Origin: Hepsetus odoe
Lineage: Eukaryota; Chordata; Actinopteri; Characiformes; Hepsetidae
NCBI GenBank assembly: GCA_017165825.1
Contig: CM029369.1
Location: forward strand, 20,205,555 to 20,269,554
Direction of reading: 5' to 3'
DNA length: 64,000 bases
Part shown: one piece after another, positions 11,801 to 24,217 of the stretch
Numbering within the stretch: the stretch's first letter is position 1
Layout of the letters: each line of letters opens with the position of its first letter
The notes under the pieces: generated by a model
The model's database searches: none
What the model was told of the DNA's origin: nothing
Seen by the model: only the letters and a program-made list of their open reading frames with translations
Translations under genes and position numbers: made by a program

Positions 11801-14800
11801 CTCTTCTGGTGCTCTCTGTCCAACACCATGTGGCGTGTGTGATGCCTTACTGATGTTCAGCATTTTTGATACTTTCATTATACCTTATGTTTGAAAGCAC
11901 ACTGTTTAAATGTACATATGCATAATTATCCATCTCATTCATATGGTTTGACTAAATACATTGCTGTAGACTGTCTTATCTGTAGGGTTCCTACAGCAAA
12001 TCGGATTAAAATGGCATCGCTCCAAACTCTGTATCATGTTCATGCTAAAAACCAGAGCAAAACATACAGCACTGATAGCTTCCATTAAAGTGGCATGAAT
12101 TAACTCATAACTAAAATGACATGCTAACCGTATCATACAAATATTATTGAGCATTTCCAACATATTCTGCCTTGTTTTAGCATTATCGTCCTTGTATGCG
12201 CTGAGCAGATGAGGCAGGAAGAATAGATCTCGCAGGGCTCCTAAAGTCTACATGTCAGGTAATGTTGTTTGGGGCCAGCACTAAAAAGCTTTTCCCCATT
12301 CTGTATGCATGTTAAGCACAGCGTGACGTGCCCTGCCAATTTAAGGAGTCCATCTTAGCATAAAAGTCTCCTCCAATAAGGTCTCCCTGCCTGGCACTGT
12401 CCGTATGATAAAGTAGCTTGCTAAATTTCAAGAGCATCTCTGGAATGGTTGCAGATTCTTGTCTCCTGAAATGACAATTAGAGTCACTTTCCACACAAGT
12501 TAGGTCAGATGTCCCCTGTCAGCCTTTGGGAGAAGGATATGTCCCAAGACAGAGACTAATCTGGCTCCCAATGTGATTGCATTGCCCCTTCATGATCCAC
12601 TCATTGACCACTCCAAATGTGGAGACAGGAGATAGACATTTTGGAGGTTTATGGGTGGGAGGGGTCCACTAGCTGACTTCACATTGCTTTCCATTTTCTG
12701 GAATGGATCTGTCACAGAGCCAGGCCTACTCTCTCTCTCACTTTGTCTATCTTGTTGGCTTTCAATATCCTTTCACCAACAAAAGTGCAATAGTGATCAC
12801 TTGGTGTATAAAGACACATAATAGTGTGGTGGAAAGGAAATTATTTTTCTTAGCATGTGAATGAGTGTGCTTTGAACGGTCCCACCTTTATTTATCAGGA
12901 GTATATTTATCCCAGCATTGGATCTGTAGTACAGTCATCTTCTCAACATAACAGTTTACAAACTGTAGAGTCAGGTATACAGCTTGAATGAATATATGAA
13001 TTTCTCTTTTGGAATGCTATTTATGTTGTCCATTTTTTATGTTTTTTAATCTAAATTCCTTAAATACCTGTAAATAGCCTCAACTCTCCTCAGTTTAACA
13101 TTTTCAGTTTTTGCACCTCCTGCTCTTATACCACCTAGGGGCTGTCCAGCTCAGTTCTTTCTTTTAGACGAGTAAACAACGCACTGATGTGGTTTTGTGG
13201 CATGTGATTTGGTAAAAGACCTGCCAAACGTTTGAATGATTGACTGATGTGGCTTGGAGTGAGTGGTAAAAGGTAAACAGTTGTGTTCTTATTTATTTTT
13301 TTATTTTAGTAGTGTCTCGTCCTGGTGAGGGCTTGTTGCGCGCTATCAGAGCATTTCAGTAATTGCTGTCAGTCAGAAGTATAAAGGCAGCTGTTTGTGG
13401 CGGCTCAGATAGAGTGTTTTTGTGGCTCCTCTCGCATGTGGCTTTCCCCTTGCCTCCTGAGACACGTCTCAGCCTCTCTCCCCTTGTTTACCTCTCATTG
13501 TCAACAGTAAACACATTCAGGGGAAGAATTAAAAGGCAAAGGGGTCTATCAGACACCCCACAACAGGCACTATAATTGAGAAGATTATCTGCTGAATGCC
13601 AGCAGTGATTTGGGTTCTAGCTCGACATCCAGAAGAAATGTTTACTCTAAAAAGGGGGCAGAACAGGATTCATACAAAAAAAAAAAGACAAAAGAAAGAA
13701 AGGCAGATTGTGACACTTTTTGTCTTTTGCTGTGGCACCTGCTCAGCACCTTTGCTGAAAAATGGCAGCAGCATCTCTGCTGTTATCATCTTGTTCAGTG
13801 TGTCAGCTGGGCATCCTCCACACTAAGGGTGAGTGATTTTGGGAAAATAAAACATCATGATACTTGAAGTATTTATGAGGCTTAGTATGTATAGTATGTT
13901 TGTAGTATGTAGAATATCCACAATGGATTAGCAAAATGATGCCTCATTTAGGAAAACAATGATTTTTTAAAAATTAACAGAAAAAGTAAGAAATGTAGAA
14001 GATAGAAAAAAATTATTAAAAGAAAAAATAAGTTGAAGTCATAATGGGCAGACATCCAAATCAGCTGCATAAGTGATGTGCTTTTTATACTCTAATATAC
14101 AATGGGTTGCATAGACCTGTCAACTAATATTTTAAGTCTATGAGCTGGAGGTGCATTGCACAGTTAATTCTTCTGCAGTAGACCAGTACATGTATTGTGA
14201 AATGTAGTTTTAAATACAGCTAAAACCATCTTTCTTATGATGATATGTTATGCAAATAATTGCCAGTTACACCATTAAAGATTTCACTGCAGCCAATTCC
14301 ACTGCAAACTGTGCTTGAAGGCCTCATAAGCAACACCTGGTAGCTTTTAAGAACAGCCATTCTGATAGGAAAATGCCAGTTGACATGCAATTCAAGTTTT
14401 GTCATTCTTTACAGGTTTAAACTGGCAATTTTAAACGGAAGAAATATTCATGTTCATGGTTTAGAATTGAGTATCTACAATAAATTCAGAAGACAATTTA
14501 TCACAAGCAACGCTATTAAAATTTAAATGCCATATAGCCCACGACCAATCCAGAAAGCCCTAGCGAAAGCTTCTCAATTGAGTTCTTGCCTCAACATTCA
14601 AAGTTTGTATGCATTTTAGACCAGCAGCTTTGATCTAATTGTCGATTGTACTTCTGTATGTGCAAATGCCAGTGTGTTTGATTTCTGTGGGAGCATTAGG
14701 GTTAAGAGCTCTTGAATGAATGAAGGGAAGTCTCAAGCACACGGCTAACCTGCTGCCTAATGTGTTTAATCTCCCTCTTATTGGCAAACATTGTGATTCA

Positions 14801-16551
14801 TTCAAAAAGTGGTGCTCAGTGGGGCCAAATCCCTTCTCAAGACTCAAAGCTCCAGGAAATTACTTGTATTAGGAAGATATATTGGTGTGAAAAGAGCCCT
14901 CAGCACTGCATTGAACAGCGTTATATCTTTGAGCTCAGGCACATGTTCTTTGTTCTTGTACTGGGCATTTAGACATCAGACAAGATGTAAACATAGATAT
15001 TCACTTCAGCATATTGACATTTAGACACAGATGGTGCTCCAACACAGCTTGTTTTTATATCCATAACAGTCAAATGGAAAGTTGAACATGGTCTTATAAT
15101 GTGTATGTCTTAATTTTCTTCAATTTCCAACTCTACGGGTAAAAACAGGATGTTTTTATTAGAACATTTCTACTCCAATTTCTATCTAAATCACAAAAGT
15201 AAAACCTAAACTATTAAATGTGCCTTTGCAATAACCACATTTTGTATTTTATTGTTTTTCTCTCTGTTTTCTTCCTCAGTGTTAATGTAAACAAATAAAC
15301 CATTGTTGTGTATTAAAGTGTGCAGATGTGCGTTCTGTACATATTCACTCAGATTATCAACAAAACAGGTCATTTAGATGGACAGGGGAGTTTGAAGCGA
15401 GAGTGTGGACCTCACAGCAGGGCTATCAACCCTGAGCAGTTTATTTTAGCTTTTAATGTTTTGATGGGTCATGCATGTTGCTTCTTTCCATCAGTTGTAG
15501 ATGCTGATAGAATATTCGCTGAAAGTCTTGCACAGTCCTTCTTTTGCCCATAATCACTTACATGACCATTTAATTAACATTTAATAGGAAATAACCTCAG
15601 TGCCACAACAGGGCAGCTATTTACGTTCAAATGATCTAAAATCATTTAATGATATTTGCCTTTTCTAAGCAAACACAGCCTTTTCACACAGTTAAAACAA
15701 GAATAAAGAAGCATGTGTTTTGCATCTGTTCTTACAGTGCAACAAAACAGATTTTCTTCTGGTCTGGCATGGGTAGAACTGATATAAAATGTTAGACATT
15801 TCCTCACTTTCAAATTAAAATGACAGACTGAGGGCAGCCGCTCTGCCACAGGCAGAGTAATCTCTTTTTACTGAGTGGAAATAAAAACAACTTTTATTTG
15901 CATTATTATGGTTTAATTAACACATTAAAATTCGTTCTTGTAAAATTGTTTTTCAAAGTCATAGGAGCTCAACGTTTTTCCCCTTTAAAAGTACTTGTGT
16001 TATTACAGGGTATATATTTTTCTCTTTTTACAAAAACGCCAACCTTTTTCAGCACTCGCAGGCCAAGTCTTATACAGAAGACAGAGATCACGTGACCATG
16101 CTGGTTTCCTTGCATTGTGAAATATTTTAATTGCTAAGTGCTGACCCCTACTTACATTAATGAGGAGCTGGAGAAATTTTGACCTTGTGGTGTGCATGAA
16201 TCAATACGAAGTTGATAAAGCCAAGTTCATTGCTGCCTAACGTAAAACAAACCTGATTTGTTTACTTACCTAAGCCCGGGTATGTCAGGCCCATTATGAA
16301 ATGATTTATAGACCGCCACCCAATGAAATTGTTTAAAGTAGATTAGGTTCAGGGAACGATCAGCACTAATATGACAAGCTGATGCCACATGACAGGTAAC
16401 CAAGCAAACAAGTTCCTGAAATTCAGATTGAATTAGAATCCTAATAATCCTACGGGGAGTCACAGATTAAATCAGAGGGAGGGGGAGGTGGGGCGTGAAC
16501 TCCACGCCCCAAAACAAACACACACACAAGCATGCTTTAAAAAAAGGTGAC

Positions 16552-16553
<2 letters not shown>
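8897..16553. other. Intergenic desert, no gene seen
   Basis: About 7.7 kb without a supportable gene. Short open frames exist but none shows domains, splice signals or codon bias. Notable non-coding pieces are an AG-rich tract at 9128-9180, a poly-A tract near 10677, AAG/AAAG-rich sequence at 13675-13700, and unique mixed-composition blocks at 9700-9980 and 12180-12760. No tRNA gene and no clear transposon was seen. Confidence 0.5.
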
Positions 16554-16588
<35 letters not shown>

Positions 16589-16614
16589 TGTGTGTGTGTG
16601 CTTGTGTGTGTGTG
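16554..16614. repeat. (TG)n microsatellite
   Basis: About 60 bp of TG repeat interrupted twice (TTTG near 16585 and CTTG near 16601). It is typical of fish intergenic DNA. Confidence 0.97.
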
Positions 16615-17990
16615 CACGCATTTGTGTAAGTATATGAACCATGCACTTTCTCCTTTGGACGGGTACAAGACTTTAATATTCTATCAAATCTAGATAATAA
16701 TCATATAACGATTTTTGTTTTATTCAGTGTCCTCCAGGAAAAGTGATATTTTAAACCTAATACAAAATGCATGCAGTGAATTGTATGTCATGTGGATGTG
16801 ATACTAAAATTGGAAATCGTAATGGAGGAAAAACATCAGTATTGCACTCAGTAATTCTGTACCAAAGGCATTTATTGACCCATTTCTCATAAAAGCAGTG
16901 GCCCATATCAAAATGATAAAGGACTTCAGTGATAAAGTCAATATTGTCTTACAGGAAAGCGAGTTTCTGGGTGCGTGGAGAGCATAATTATACTAGTTAA
17001 AGAAAGAAAATTGTTAAACCCTTAGCTTCAGTAATATCCTTTCTGATTGTTTACACACTTTCTTATTCACTGATTTGTTTTTTTTTTCTGTTTCATAGAG
17101 ATTTGCTCTTTATTTGAAAATAATGAATATAAATGAGGGTTCCTACTCTTCTTGGACACATTAAGGAAATTGTATACAAATTAGAATATGAATGTCTAAG
17201 TAAGGTGCATTGTCTGGACATTTGAATATGCATGATGAAGATTGCATTACGGCAACAACAAACTCCAGTTTCTGCAACTGAGAACAAAACCTCTTATGCA
17301 TTTTTAATATGTGCCCCCCCCCCAAACAAAAACACAATAAAAACTTCTTGTGCAAATCATTTTTATCCAAGTTTGACCAGAACATTAATGTGTTCCAAGC
17401 ACACCATTTTGTTGACTTCATAACTAGGTTATTTGCACAATTGTGTAATTATGGAATCAGGGTTCATCAAAGGCTTTATATTTTAATAGTGCAGTATTGG
17501 CCAATTCAGGTTTGGGTAAAGTTATTGTTTGGTTACGGAGTTACCTTTGAGTGTTTGATTACAGAATAATGCATATTTTTTATTCTCAAATCATTCTTAT
17601 GCAAATGTTTTACATAATCTGAAAATACCATCTGTTTTTTTTTATGCTGTAAGAAAAATGAAAGATAAATGGACTAATAGGAACGATCCGAAGGGTTTAA
17701 TATAAAATTGTTATATTCACTGAATAAAATTTCTATTTTCATTTTTCTTTCCCCATAAAGTTACTTTTTAGGAGATACAATGTTTTTATAATTAGCCGTG
17801 TTAAATAAGGACAAAATGCTTTTACTAATTAAGATTCCTGTGTTTAGCCTTGTCCTTGTTTTAAGCCAAAGGAATGCCTTTCCACATAAACATGAGACAA
17901 AAAAAACAAAAAAAAAATGAAAGAAGCCGTGTGGTAACTTCTGTCTTTGAGATGTGCCTGTGCTCTGGATTGGGGTATTTTGAGTGATGA
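16615..17990. other. AT-rich non-coding DNA
   Basis: No gene seen. It includes a short poly-C run (17316-17325) and several A- and T-rich tracts. Confidence 0.55.
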
Positions 17991-17999
17991 GGGCTGGCT

Positions 18000-18700
18000 T
18001 TAGCAAGACTGAGAGGAAGAGAAAGTTTTAGATCAGCTCCTAATTAGGGCCTCCAGCTCCAGCCCCTGCGCCTCTAATGAGAGGTTTGTAGTGAAGCAGG
18101 AGCCCAGTGAGCGCAGACATGTTTCACTGGGAAAGAATTACAGGACAGGGTGATCCCCAACACGCGCCATCCACACCTGCAAATCCCCCACTAATTCAGC
18201 CCCTCTGCCTTTGATGTGCTATTCTTTTCATGTCTACCAGCTCATGACATCAAGAAGAGAGATCCAGTCAAGGGGGGGTCGTCTCTATTACTCATTTTAA
18301 TCATGCTAATTAAGGGATAATGGGCGCAGTAATGAGCAGCGGGGTGCATCATATTCATATGATTCGCTGTAGATTATCGGAGTGTGGCCAGGGAGATGGG
18401 CCGCTGCGACCATGCGGTGCACGTTTCCCTGCACAGAAAAAAGCTGGCTGTGGCGAATGTCAGTGTGCTTCAGATACCTGTGCTGCGTATGGAGGGCCGT
18501 ACTTATCTTCAGGAGAGAAATCACTTTCACAGAGCTGCTCATCATGGGAATGAGATGCAGTGCGATACAGTAGGAGTCCAGCGCTCAGATGTGACTGGGA
18601 AGTCGATTATGCCTGCAGGGAGCCCGAGTGAGTTACAGTTTCCCCCCTCTGCAGGAAATTAGCCCCTTATCAATTATCAATTACACTGCCACATGATTTA
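18000..18700. promoter_or_regulatory. Candidate conserved non-coding element
   Basis: A repeat-free block distinct in composition from the AT-rich flanks. It contains clustered homeodomain cores: CTAATTAGG near 18041, ACTAATTC near 18190, GCTAATTAAGG near 18305, and TATCAATTATCAATTACA near 18668. Four overlapping plus-strand open frames at 18320-18662 share no coherent protein signature, which is what a slowly evolving non-coding block often produces by chance. The enhancer role is inferred. Confidence 0.33.
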
Positions 18701-19477
18701 TATCAGTTAAGCAGGTGGTATTTTCTTCCTTTTCATCCATTGTCTTCGTTTATGACCACTCGTGCGCTTTTATCTACTGACAGCTCTATCTGCCAGCACA
18801 TGTGGATAATATTGACTCTCCTACTGCTTGTTTTAATTGTCATTCGTTCCAGCTCTGCAGCTTTTATGCTCACTTTGCCCCCCTCCCCTCCCCCACAACC
18901 CCACTTTAAGGGATTAAGTATCCTAGCACTGGAAAAGAGAGGAATCTGTCCTGATGATCATAACACACAGTCTGAAAGAAACCGTCGTCCTCTCAGCAGG
19001 ATCAGCAGGATTAAGATAACAGTTGCTATATAAAACAACCAGAATGGTATCTAAATCATAAATAGTTCTTTTTTTTTCACTTTGGAAGTAAAACTTCATT
19101 ATAACAAGCTCAACCTGTCTCTATTCCCTGAATAATAAACTAGTTCAATGTTACTACTTACACATAAAAATACAGATCACCCTTGTTTGTCTGTATACAT
19201 CCAGCAATGTGGTTGGCTTGAATTAAAATTAATTAATTACGTTTACTGTTTTTTTTACCACAGTTGAAGAAGTCTATTAAGTGTCTGAAGAAGCAGTTCA
19301 GCGGTATTCTTTGGTATGTTAACTTTTAAAGTATATGTAGCTTTTATGAGTATATGTGTTAGAAAGCTCTTGCTCCTGCCTTCCAGTGCTGAGAAATCCA
19401 CATTCACCCACCAGTGAGCCAAATAACCCCTACAGGCTTCTGCTGTCAATTTAGCTCATGCTTTGTTTTGTGATTGG
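18701..19477. other. Non-coding, no gene seen
   Basis: A C-rich stretch (18877-18905) and AT-rich DNA including an AATTAAAATTAATTAATTA word at about 19221. One 97-codon plus frame (18740-19033) has no recognisable domain and is probably chance. Confidence 0.5.
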
Positions 19478-19645
19478 GGTAGTCTAGGGATAGGATACTC
19501 AACTGCTGACCCAGAGGTTGTGGCCCTATCCTGGCCCTATCCTTCCTCCAGCATGAGCACCATTTAAGCCCTTGAGCAAGAGCCCTATCCCACTGTAGCT
19601 CTAGGGAGACTTTCCCTGTCGTTAGGCTATGTGCTAATAAATAAA
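19478..19645 (+). mobile_element. Degraded tRNA-derived SINE
   Basis: Plus-strand sequence 'tagtctagggataggat' resembles a tRNA box A region. It is followed by 'ctgacccagaggttgtgg' where box B has decayed. After it come 'cttgagcaagagccctatcc' and 'ctctagggagactttccctg', parallel to the 'ctgagcaagacccttaaccc' and 'ctccagggggactgtccctg' modules of the SINE at 39977-40161. It is a related but more diverged copy, with a partial internal duplication ('tggccctatcc' twice). Confidence 0.65.
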
Positions 19646-20299
19646 GTAAATAAATTAATATTAGCAGACTAATTAAACCAACTCTCAACAAGGGTTCGCT
19701 GATTGGCCCAGGTCTGTAATATTTTTGTATAAAATTTCAGTTTTATACCTTTTGTGCGGCAAAAGGGGGATTGCAGATTGACAAGAACTAATTCAGAGGC
19801 TGGGTTAGGATTGATAATCCCAACAATAATTATTTTTAGATGTGGCCTTAACATGTTATTTTACTTCTCTCAATTTTCCTGAATACTTCACTGTCGAAAT
19901 ATGGTGTCTATGTATAAAAGTAGTTTCATTTAATCTTTTTAGTATAATGTTGCATCTTTGAGAATTTATGTTTGAATCTTTTTTCTGCTCTTGTTTCTTA
20001 GAGTTATAATCATGTTCCAATTTGTTTTCTCCTTGTATATCAATGTCACAGCCAGCTCCATCCCCAAAACAAACAGCAAAACATCCTGCCAAAATTGTTC
20101 CAAATACTTGAAAAAACTGCTGTAAAATCAAATATTTTAGCCAAATAAAAACCCTAAAAGCTGTGGGATCCTGGTTACACAGTATTAACCTTATTAGTCA
20201 CTAGATAATATGATTTCTGACAAGTCCAAGGAAATCTACCTGGAAACTGAGAGAGCAAAAACATTTGGGAAAGAAATGTTTGTATGGCATGGAGTCATA
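19646..20299. other. Non-coding, no gene seen
   Basis: AT-rich sequence. A 91-codon minus frame (19856-20131) has no recognisable domain and is probably chance. Confidence 0.5.
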
Positions 20300-21370
20300 A
20301 CAGCCACAATGCCCATCAGTGGTGAGTAAGCGGAGGGCAGCACAGAGGTATTAATTAGCAGGCTGCCCACGGACTCTGCTGCCTGCCACAGCTGCATACC
20401 TGACAGTCTGCAAACTTCTCCGTCTCTCAGTCATTTCCTCCCCATCTAGCCTCATTACTTATTGATTTACAAATCAATAACACCTTTCAGAGAGCTGGTT
20501 GCTTGAAATCAGAGACAGAGCAGGAGAAACACAGAGGTGGTGGGTGTTAGAAATGGGCAAAGACCTTTTAGTTACTGTTAAACTGCTGCCAAGGAACAGG
20601 ATTCATTTAACAGTCAAGAGATGACACTGGGACAAATACTGCCATTTTCAGAGCACATAGCAATTGATTTGATTGCCCACAATGCCATCTTTTTGTTAAA
20701 ATATATCCAAGCCACATGGAAGCCACATTTGTCTGACCATGAGATTGCTAATGGTCAGTTCAGAGGCGGCCATTCTTTGCTAAACCCACAGGGACCTGTT
20801 GAGATTCTCATTAAGCTGGTGCTCATTGTCACCACTAAAGGGGGGAAACGGGAGGGGGGCTTATAGGATATGCCTATGATGGCGAAAAGCAGAACAAAAA
20901 GCTCCAGCCCAGGTCCCAATCAGCAGCTCATGAAGGAGCCAGTGCAGGTCTTAATCAGTCAGTCCTTAATAGAGCCGCTCTTTAAAAGTATTATTAACCT
21001 CATCTGTCTAGATTAAGAACTAATAGCCCCCTTTCTGTGTATTGTCTTTGTAGCAGCTGGTAATGTACATATATATTAATCCACTCTTGCCGGCGAGATT
21101 GTGTTGGGCTTCTGAACAACGGTGCCCTTCACAAGCGAGGCAGACACAGGTTAGGAAGCCACTAATTAAATGTCAGACTTGACAGATTAAAATTATGAAA
21201 TTTAAAATCGCCAAGTAGCTCTTTGTCATTGTCAAATTAAGGGGCCACTGTGATGAGGCGCCAGCGATGGAACACTATAATGGATTGAAAGAGAATGTGC
21301 TTTAGCAGCCCCAGCTATTGTGAATAAAGATTTCCTAGCTCCAAAGGTATTGGGCTGCATGTTCAATTCC
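20300..21370. promoter_or_regulatory. Candidate conserved non-coding element cluster
   Basis: About 1 kb of repeat-free sequence with many homeodomain-type words. These include TATTAATTAGCAGG near 20349, the perfect inverted repeat ATTGATTTACAAATCAAT at about 20461-20478, TTAATCAGTCAGTCCTTAAT near 20951, CACTAATTAAATG near 21160, and GACAGATTAAAATTATG near 21181. Composition differs from the flanking AT-rich DNA and no coherent protein frame is present. Position inside the desert beside shox suggests a long-range enhancer. Conservation must be tested. Confidence 0.35.
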
Positions 21371-23682
21371 TTGCTCAGCTAGGCTGTGACACAGGTGCCA
21401 TTTGTATGCTGCCAAGCCATAGCAGGCTGTACAATTTAACACTTTTATTTATGCGCACAAAGGCTCCTACAGAGTCCAGTACAGAAAGAAATTCTTTATC
21501 CTATCTTTACTTTTTCCAAGTAATTCAGACATTTAGACATTTCAGGAAGTGTTCAGCCTGTTTAGTAACTTCCCACCTCATTTATAACATTACTCTGAAT
21601 ATCTGTTTGGTTTACTTCATACACTTCATTTTGTTAATGTACAATACTGGGCAAAAGTCTTTTACAAACATGTGGATTGCCCAAATCAAAGAAGTATGTT
21701 TTTTTATGATAAAACTGTAACATTAAAATAAAAATAAAAGCAAAAAGCAAAACATTAAAAATAATGGAAATACAGGCGTTTTATTTGGCATCCACAATTT
21801 CAAGTGAACCTGTGACCAGTGATGGTATAATATTGGTGAATATTTGTTTTCTTCTCAGTATTTTGCCTTCTAGACCAAAAGCTCATCTTAAAAGTATCTT
21901 ATAGCATTGCTAGAGAGTGCATTCTTTACAATTTTATGCTATTTTTTTTGTAAAGTAGCTTTTTGAAGCATTAAACATTCCCGACATCTGGTTCATAAAA
22001 CCACCACCATCACCACCACCAATCTGATCATTTCTGAATCAGTAGCTTTCTCCAGACGTTCAGTATTGCATTTCAACTGATCACACCTTAGTACATCTGC
22101 CTGTTGCTTCATCAGCATTTTATTCTACTATTTGCACTTTCTGTTTAAATGTAAATAACTGATTTCCTTCTGACACACAGGTTGGTGCAAAATTTTTATG
22201 CTTTTTGATCAAATTATTGCTTACTGTCCAAATAAATAGTTTTACATATGTATGCCACAAATATCTTACTTTTATTATTGATAAAAGTAAATATATTTTT
22301 ATATTTGACTTTTGCACAGCTCTCCCTGAAGGTCTTTCAGTTAGGCATTGCTGGGTTGTGTATGTTTCCAAAGCATTAAATACAACCTGCTGATGTTCAC
22401 ACTGGCACTCTTTTCACAAAATTTTCACCCACAGTCATAAACTTAAACACGAACTAAAAGTGAATCCTTTCATTAAACAGGGTTCAATTAATTTAGTGGC
22501 ACAGGGCTACAGAGGCGAACAGGAACAGGATTTAGAGTTTTTAATCACCAAAGCACCAATGTGGTTCCCCCATCCATATTTATGATGTTGCAGACTGATG
22601 AAGCTCATGTCAGATCATTCTGAAGCATGGGTATTACAGAGTGCAGTCTGTGAGAAATAACCTAATGAACTCAAACAAGACTTTTTTTCCTGGATTGAGT
22701 GGAAGGAGAAAAAAAACCTCTTGCGCAGCATTTCTAAATAAATAAACTGCTGCTAAATTAGCCTGATTCTATGCTATTGGAGTCAAGGTTCAAAGGCTTT
22801 GAGCTCAAACCAGGTCTAGATGTATTTGGCTTTTCCCGGGTTGAGGGCACAGCTTTCGACATAGCACCATACAAAGTAGAGGCAACATTAGAGCAGCAAC
22901 ACTCAACAAGGATCAAAAAACAACACAGATTCAAAGTGACAAGATCCAATTAAATTTAATTACACAAGCTGTATATTCATTTTAACTGACAATTTTTATT
23001 AGGGACCCATGCGGACTTAAAGCAAGAACCAAGGGTAAATTATATCAGTGTAATACAGTTAGCATATGCAGAATCCTGTGTCTCTAATTTGCTGTAATTG
23101 ACTTAGGAGCAAGATGACTGCAAAGTAGTTCAGTAGTTTGGGGAAAAGATCATAGACTCCATCATGTCTTGGTGAGCTGGAATGTTGTGAGGGGGACAGA
23201 CCAAGGTGCTTTTCTAATCTATGGCGAAGTGGTGATTTGTGACCTATGCCCAGCAAGCAGGATTTCAAAGTGAGGACATTGAGGCCGCCTGCATTATTCA
23301 GGATACACTTGTGCCAGATGTACATTCAAGTGCAAACACAGCATTAAATGTCTTGCAGTGTGAACGCAATATGTTCACACAATGCTTGCAAATTAAACAT
23401 TCAATTACAAAGAGTGCAGCTTTGCACAAACTGTGAAACTCCAGCCAGTAAATGCATACTTGTGAAGAGCAGGATTTTAAAATGCGGAGTTAAATAACAG
23501 TTGCCGCCAAGCTTGAGACAAAAAGTTCAGTGATGAACTGATAGTCATGGTAATGATTGCTCTTCCCAGCCTCAACGTTCATAAATCATTTCATTCTGAC
23601 AAAGGAAATAGTTCACAAAAGACCATGCAGGTTTCAGTTGCATACATGCACATCTTAAAATTAACCCTCTTAATCTGATGTA
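21371..23682. other. Non-coding, no gene seen
   Basis: AT-rich DNA. The words 'gtacaatactgggcaaaagtc' at about 21638 and 'ttggtgcaaaat' near 22183 resemble ends of Tc1/mariner-type elements, but no second arm could be paired with them. The 104-codon plus frame at 21406-21720 has no recognisable domain. Confidence 0.45.
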
Positions 23683-24217
23683 CAGTACTGTGCAAAAGTT
23701 GTAGGCAGGTGTGAAAAAATGCTGTAAACAAAGAATGCTTTCAGAAATGGAAGTGTTAATCATTTATTTTCATCAGTCAACAAAATGCAGTGAATGAACA
23801 AAAGAGAAATCTAAATCAAATCAATATTTGGTGTGACCACCCTTTACCTTCAAAACAGCATTAGTTCTTTTAGGTACACTTGCACACAGTTTTTGAAGGA
23901 GCTCGGCTGGTAGGTTGTTGCAAACATGACTGAGTTTCAACCTCCGTGTGACACTGATGATCATCAGCACCTGTTTGGTAAAACTGGTTGATCATACACC
24001 GACTATAATCCTACAGAATCCCTGACTTTGTGCAAGTGTACCTAGAAGAACTGATGCTGGTTTGAAGGCAAAAGGTAGTAACACCAAATATTGATTTGAT
24101 TTAGATTTTTCTTTTGTTCGCTCACTTTGCATTTTGTAAATTGATGATGTCTGTGTCAGTAATCTGTGCACCTTTATCAATTAGAAGTTGCGTGTAGATA
24201 CTTTTGGGCATGCAGTG
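23683..24217. mobile_element. Foldback MITE, Tc1/mariner type, flanked by TA
   Basis: A 535-bp element bounded by TA dinucleotides (23681-23682 and 24218-24219), the target-site duplication expected for Tc1/mariner. The ends are an imperfect inverted repeat: cagtactgtgcaaaag at the left and cttttgggcatgcagtg at the right. Inside, two long arms pair with each other. The left arm is about 23808-23886, containing 'aatcaatatttggtgtgacc' and 'taggtacacttgcaca'. The right arm is about 24031-24108, containing 'tgtgcaagtgtacctag' and 'aacaccaaatattgatttga'. There is no transposase frame, so it is non-autonomous. Its parent is probably a fish Tc1-like transposon; I infer this from ends and TSD. Confidence 0.85.

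Noticed and set aside
16554..16614. Functional Z-DNA regulatory element
   Set aside because: An ordinary TG microsatellite with no nearby gene; no reason to assign function.
21638..22400. Second Tc1/mariner-type MITE
   Set aside because: A terminal-like word is present at the left, but no matching right end or internal arms could be paired.
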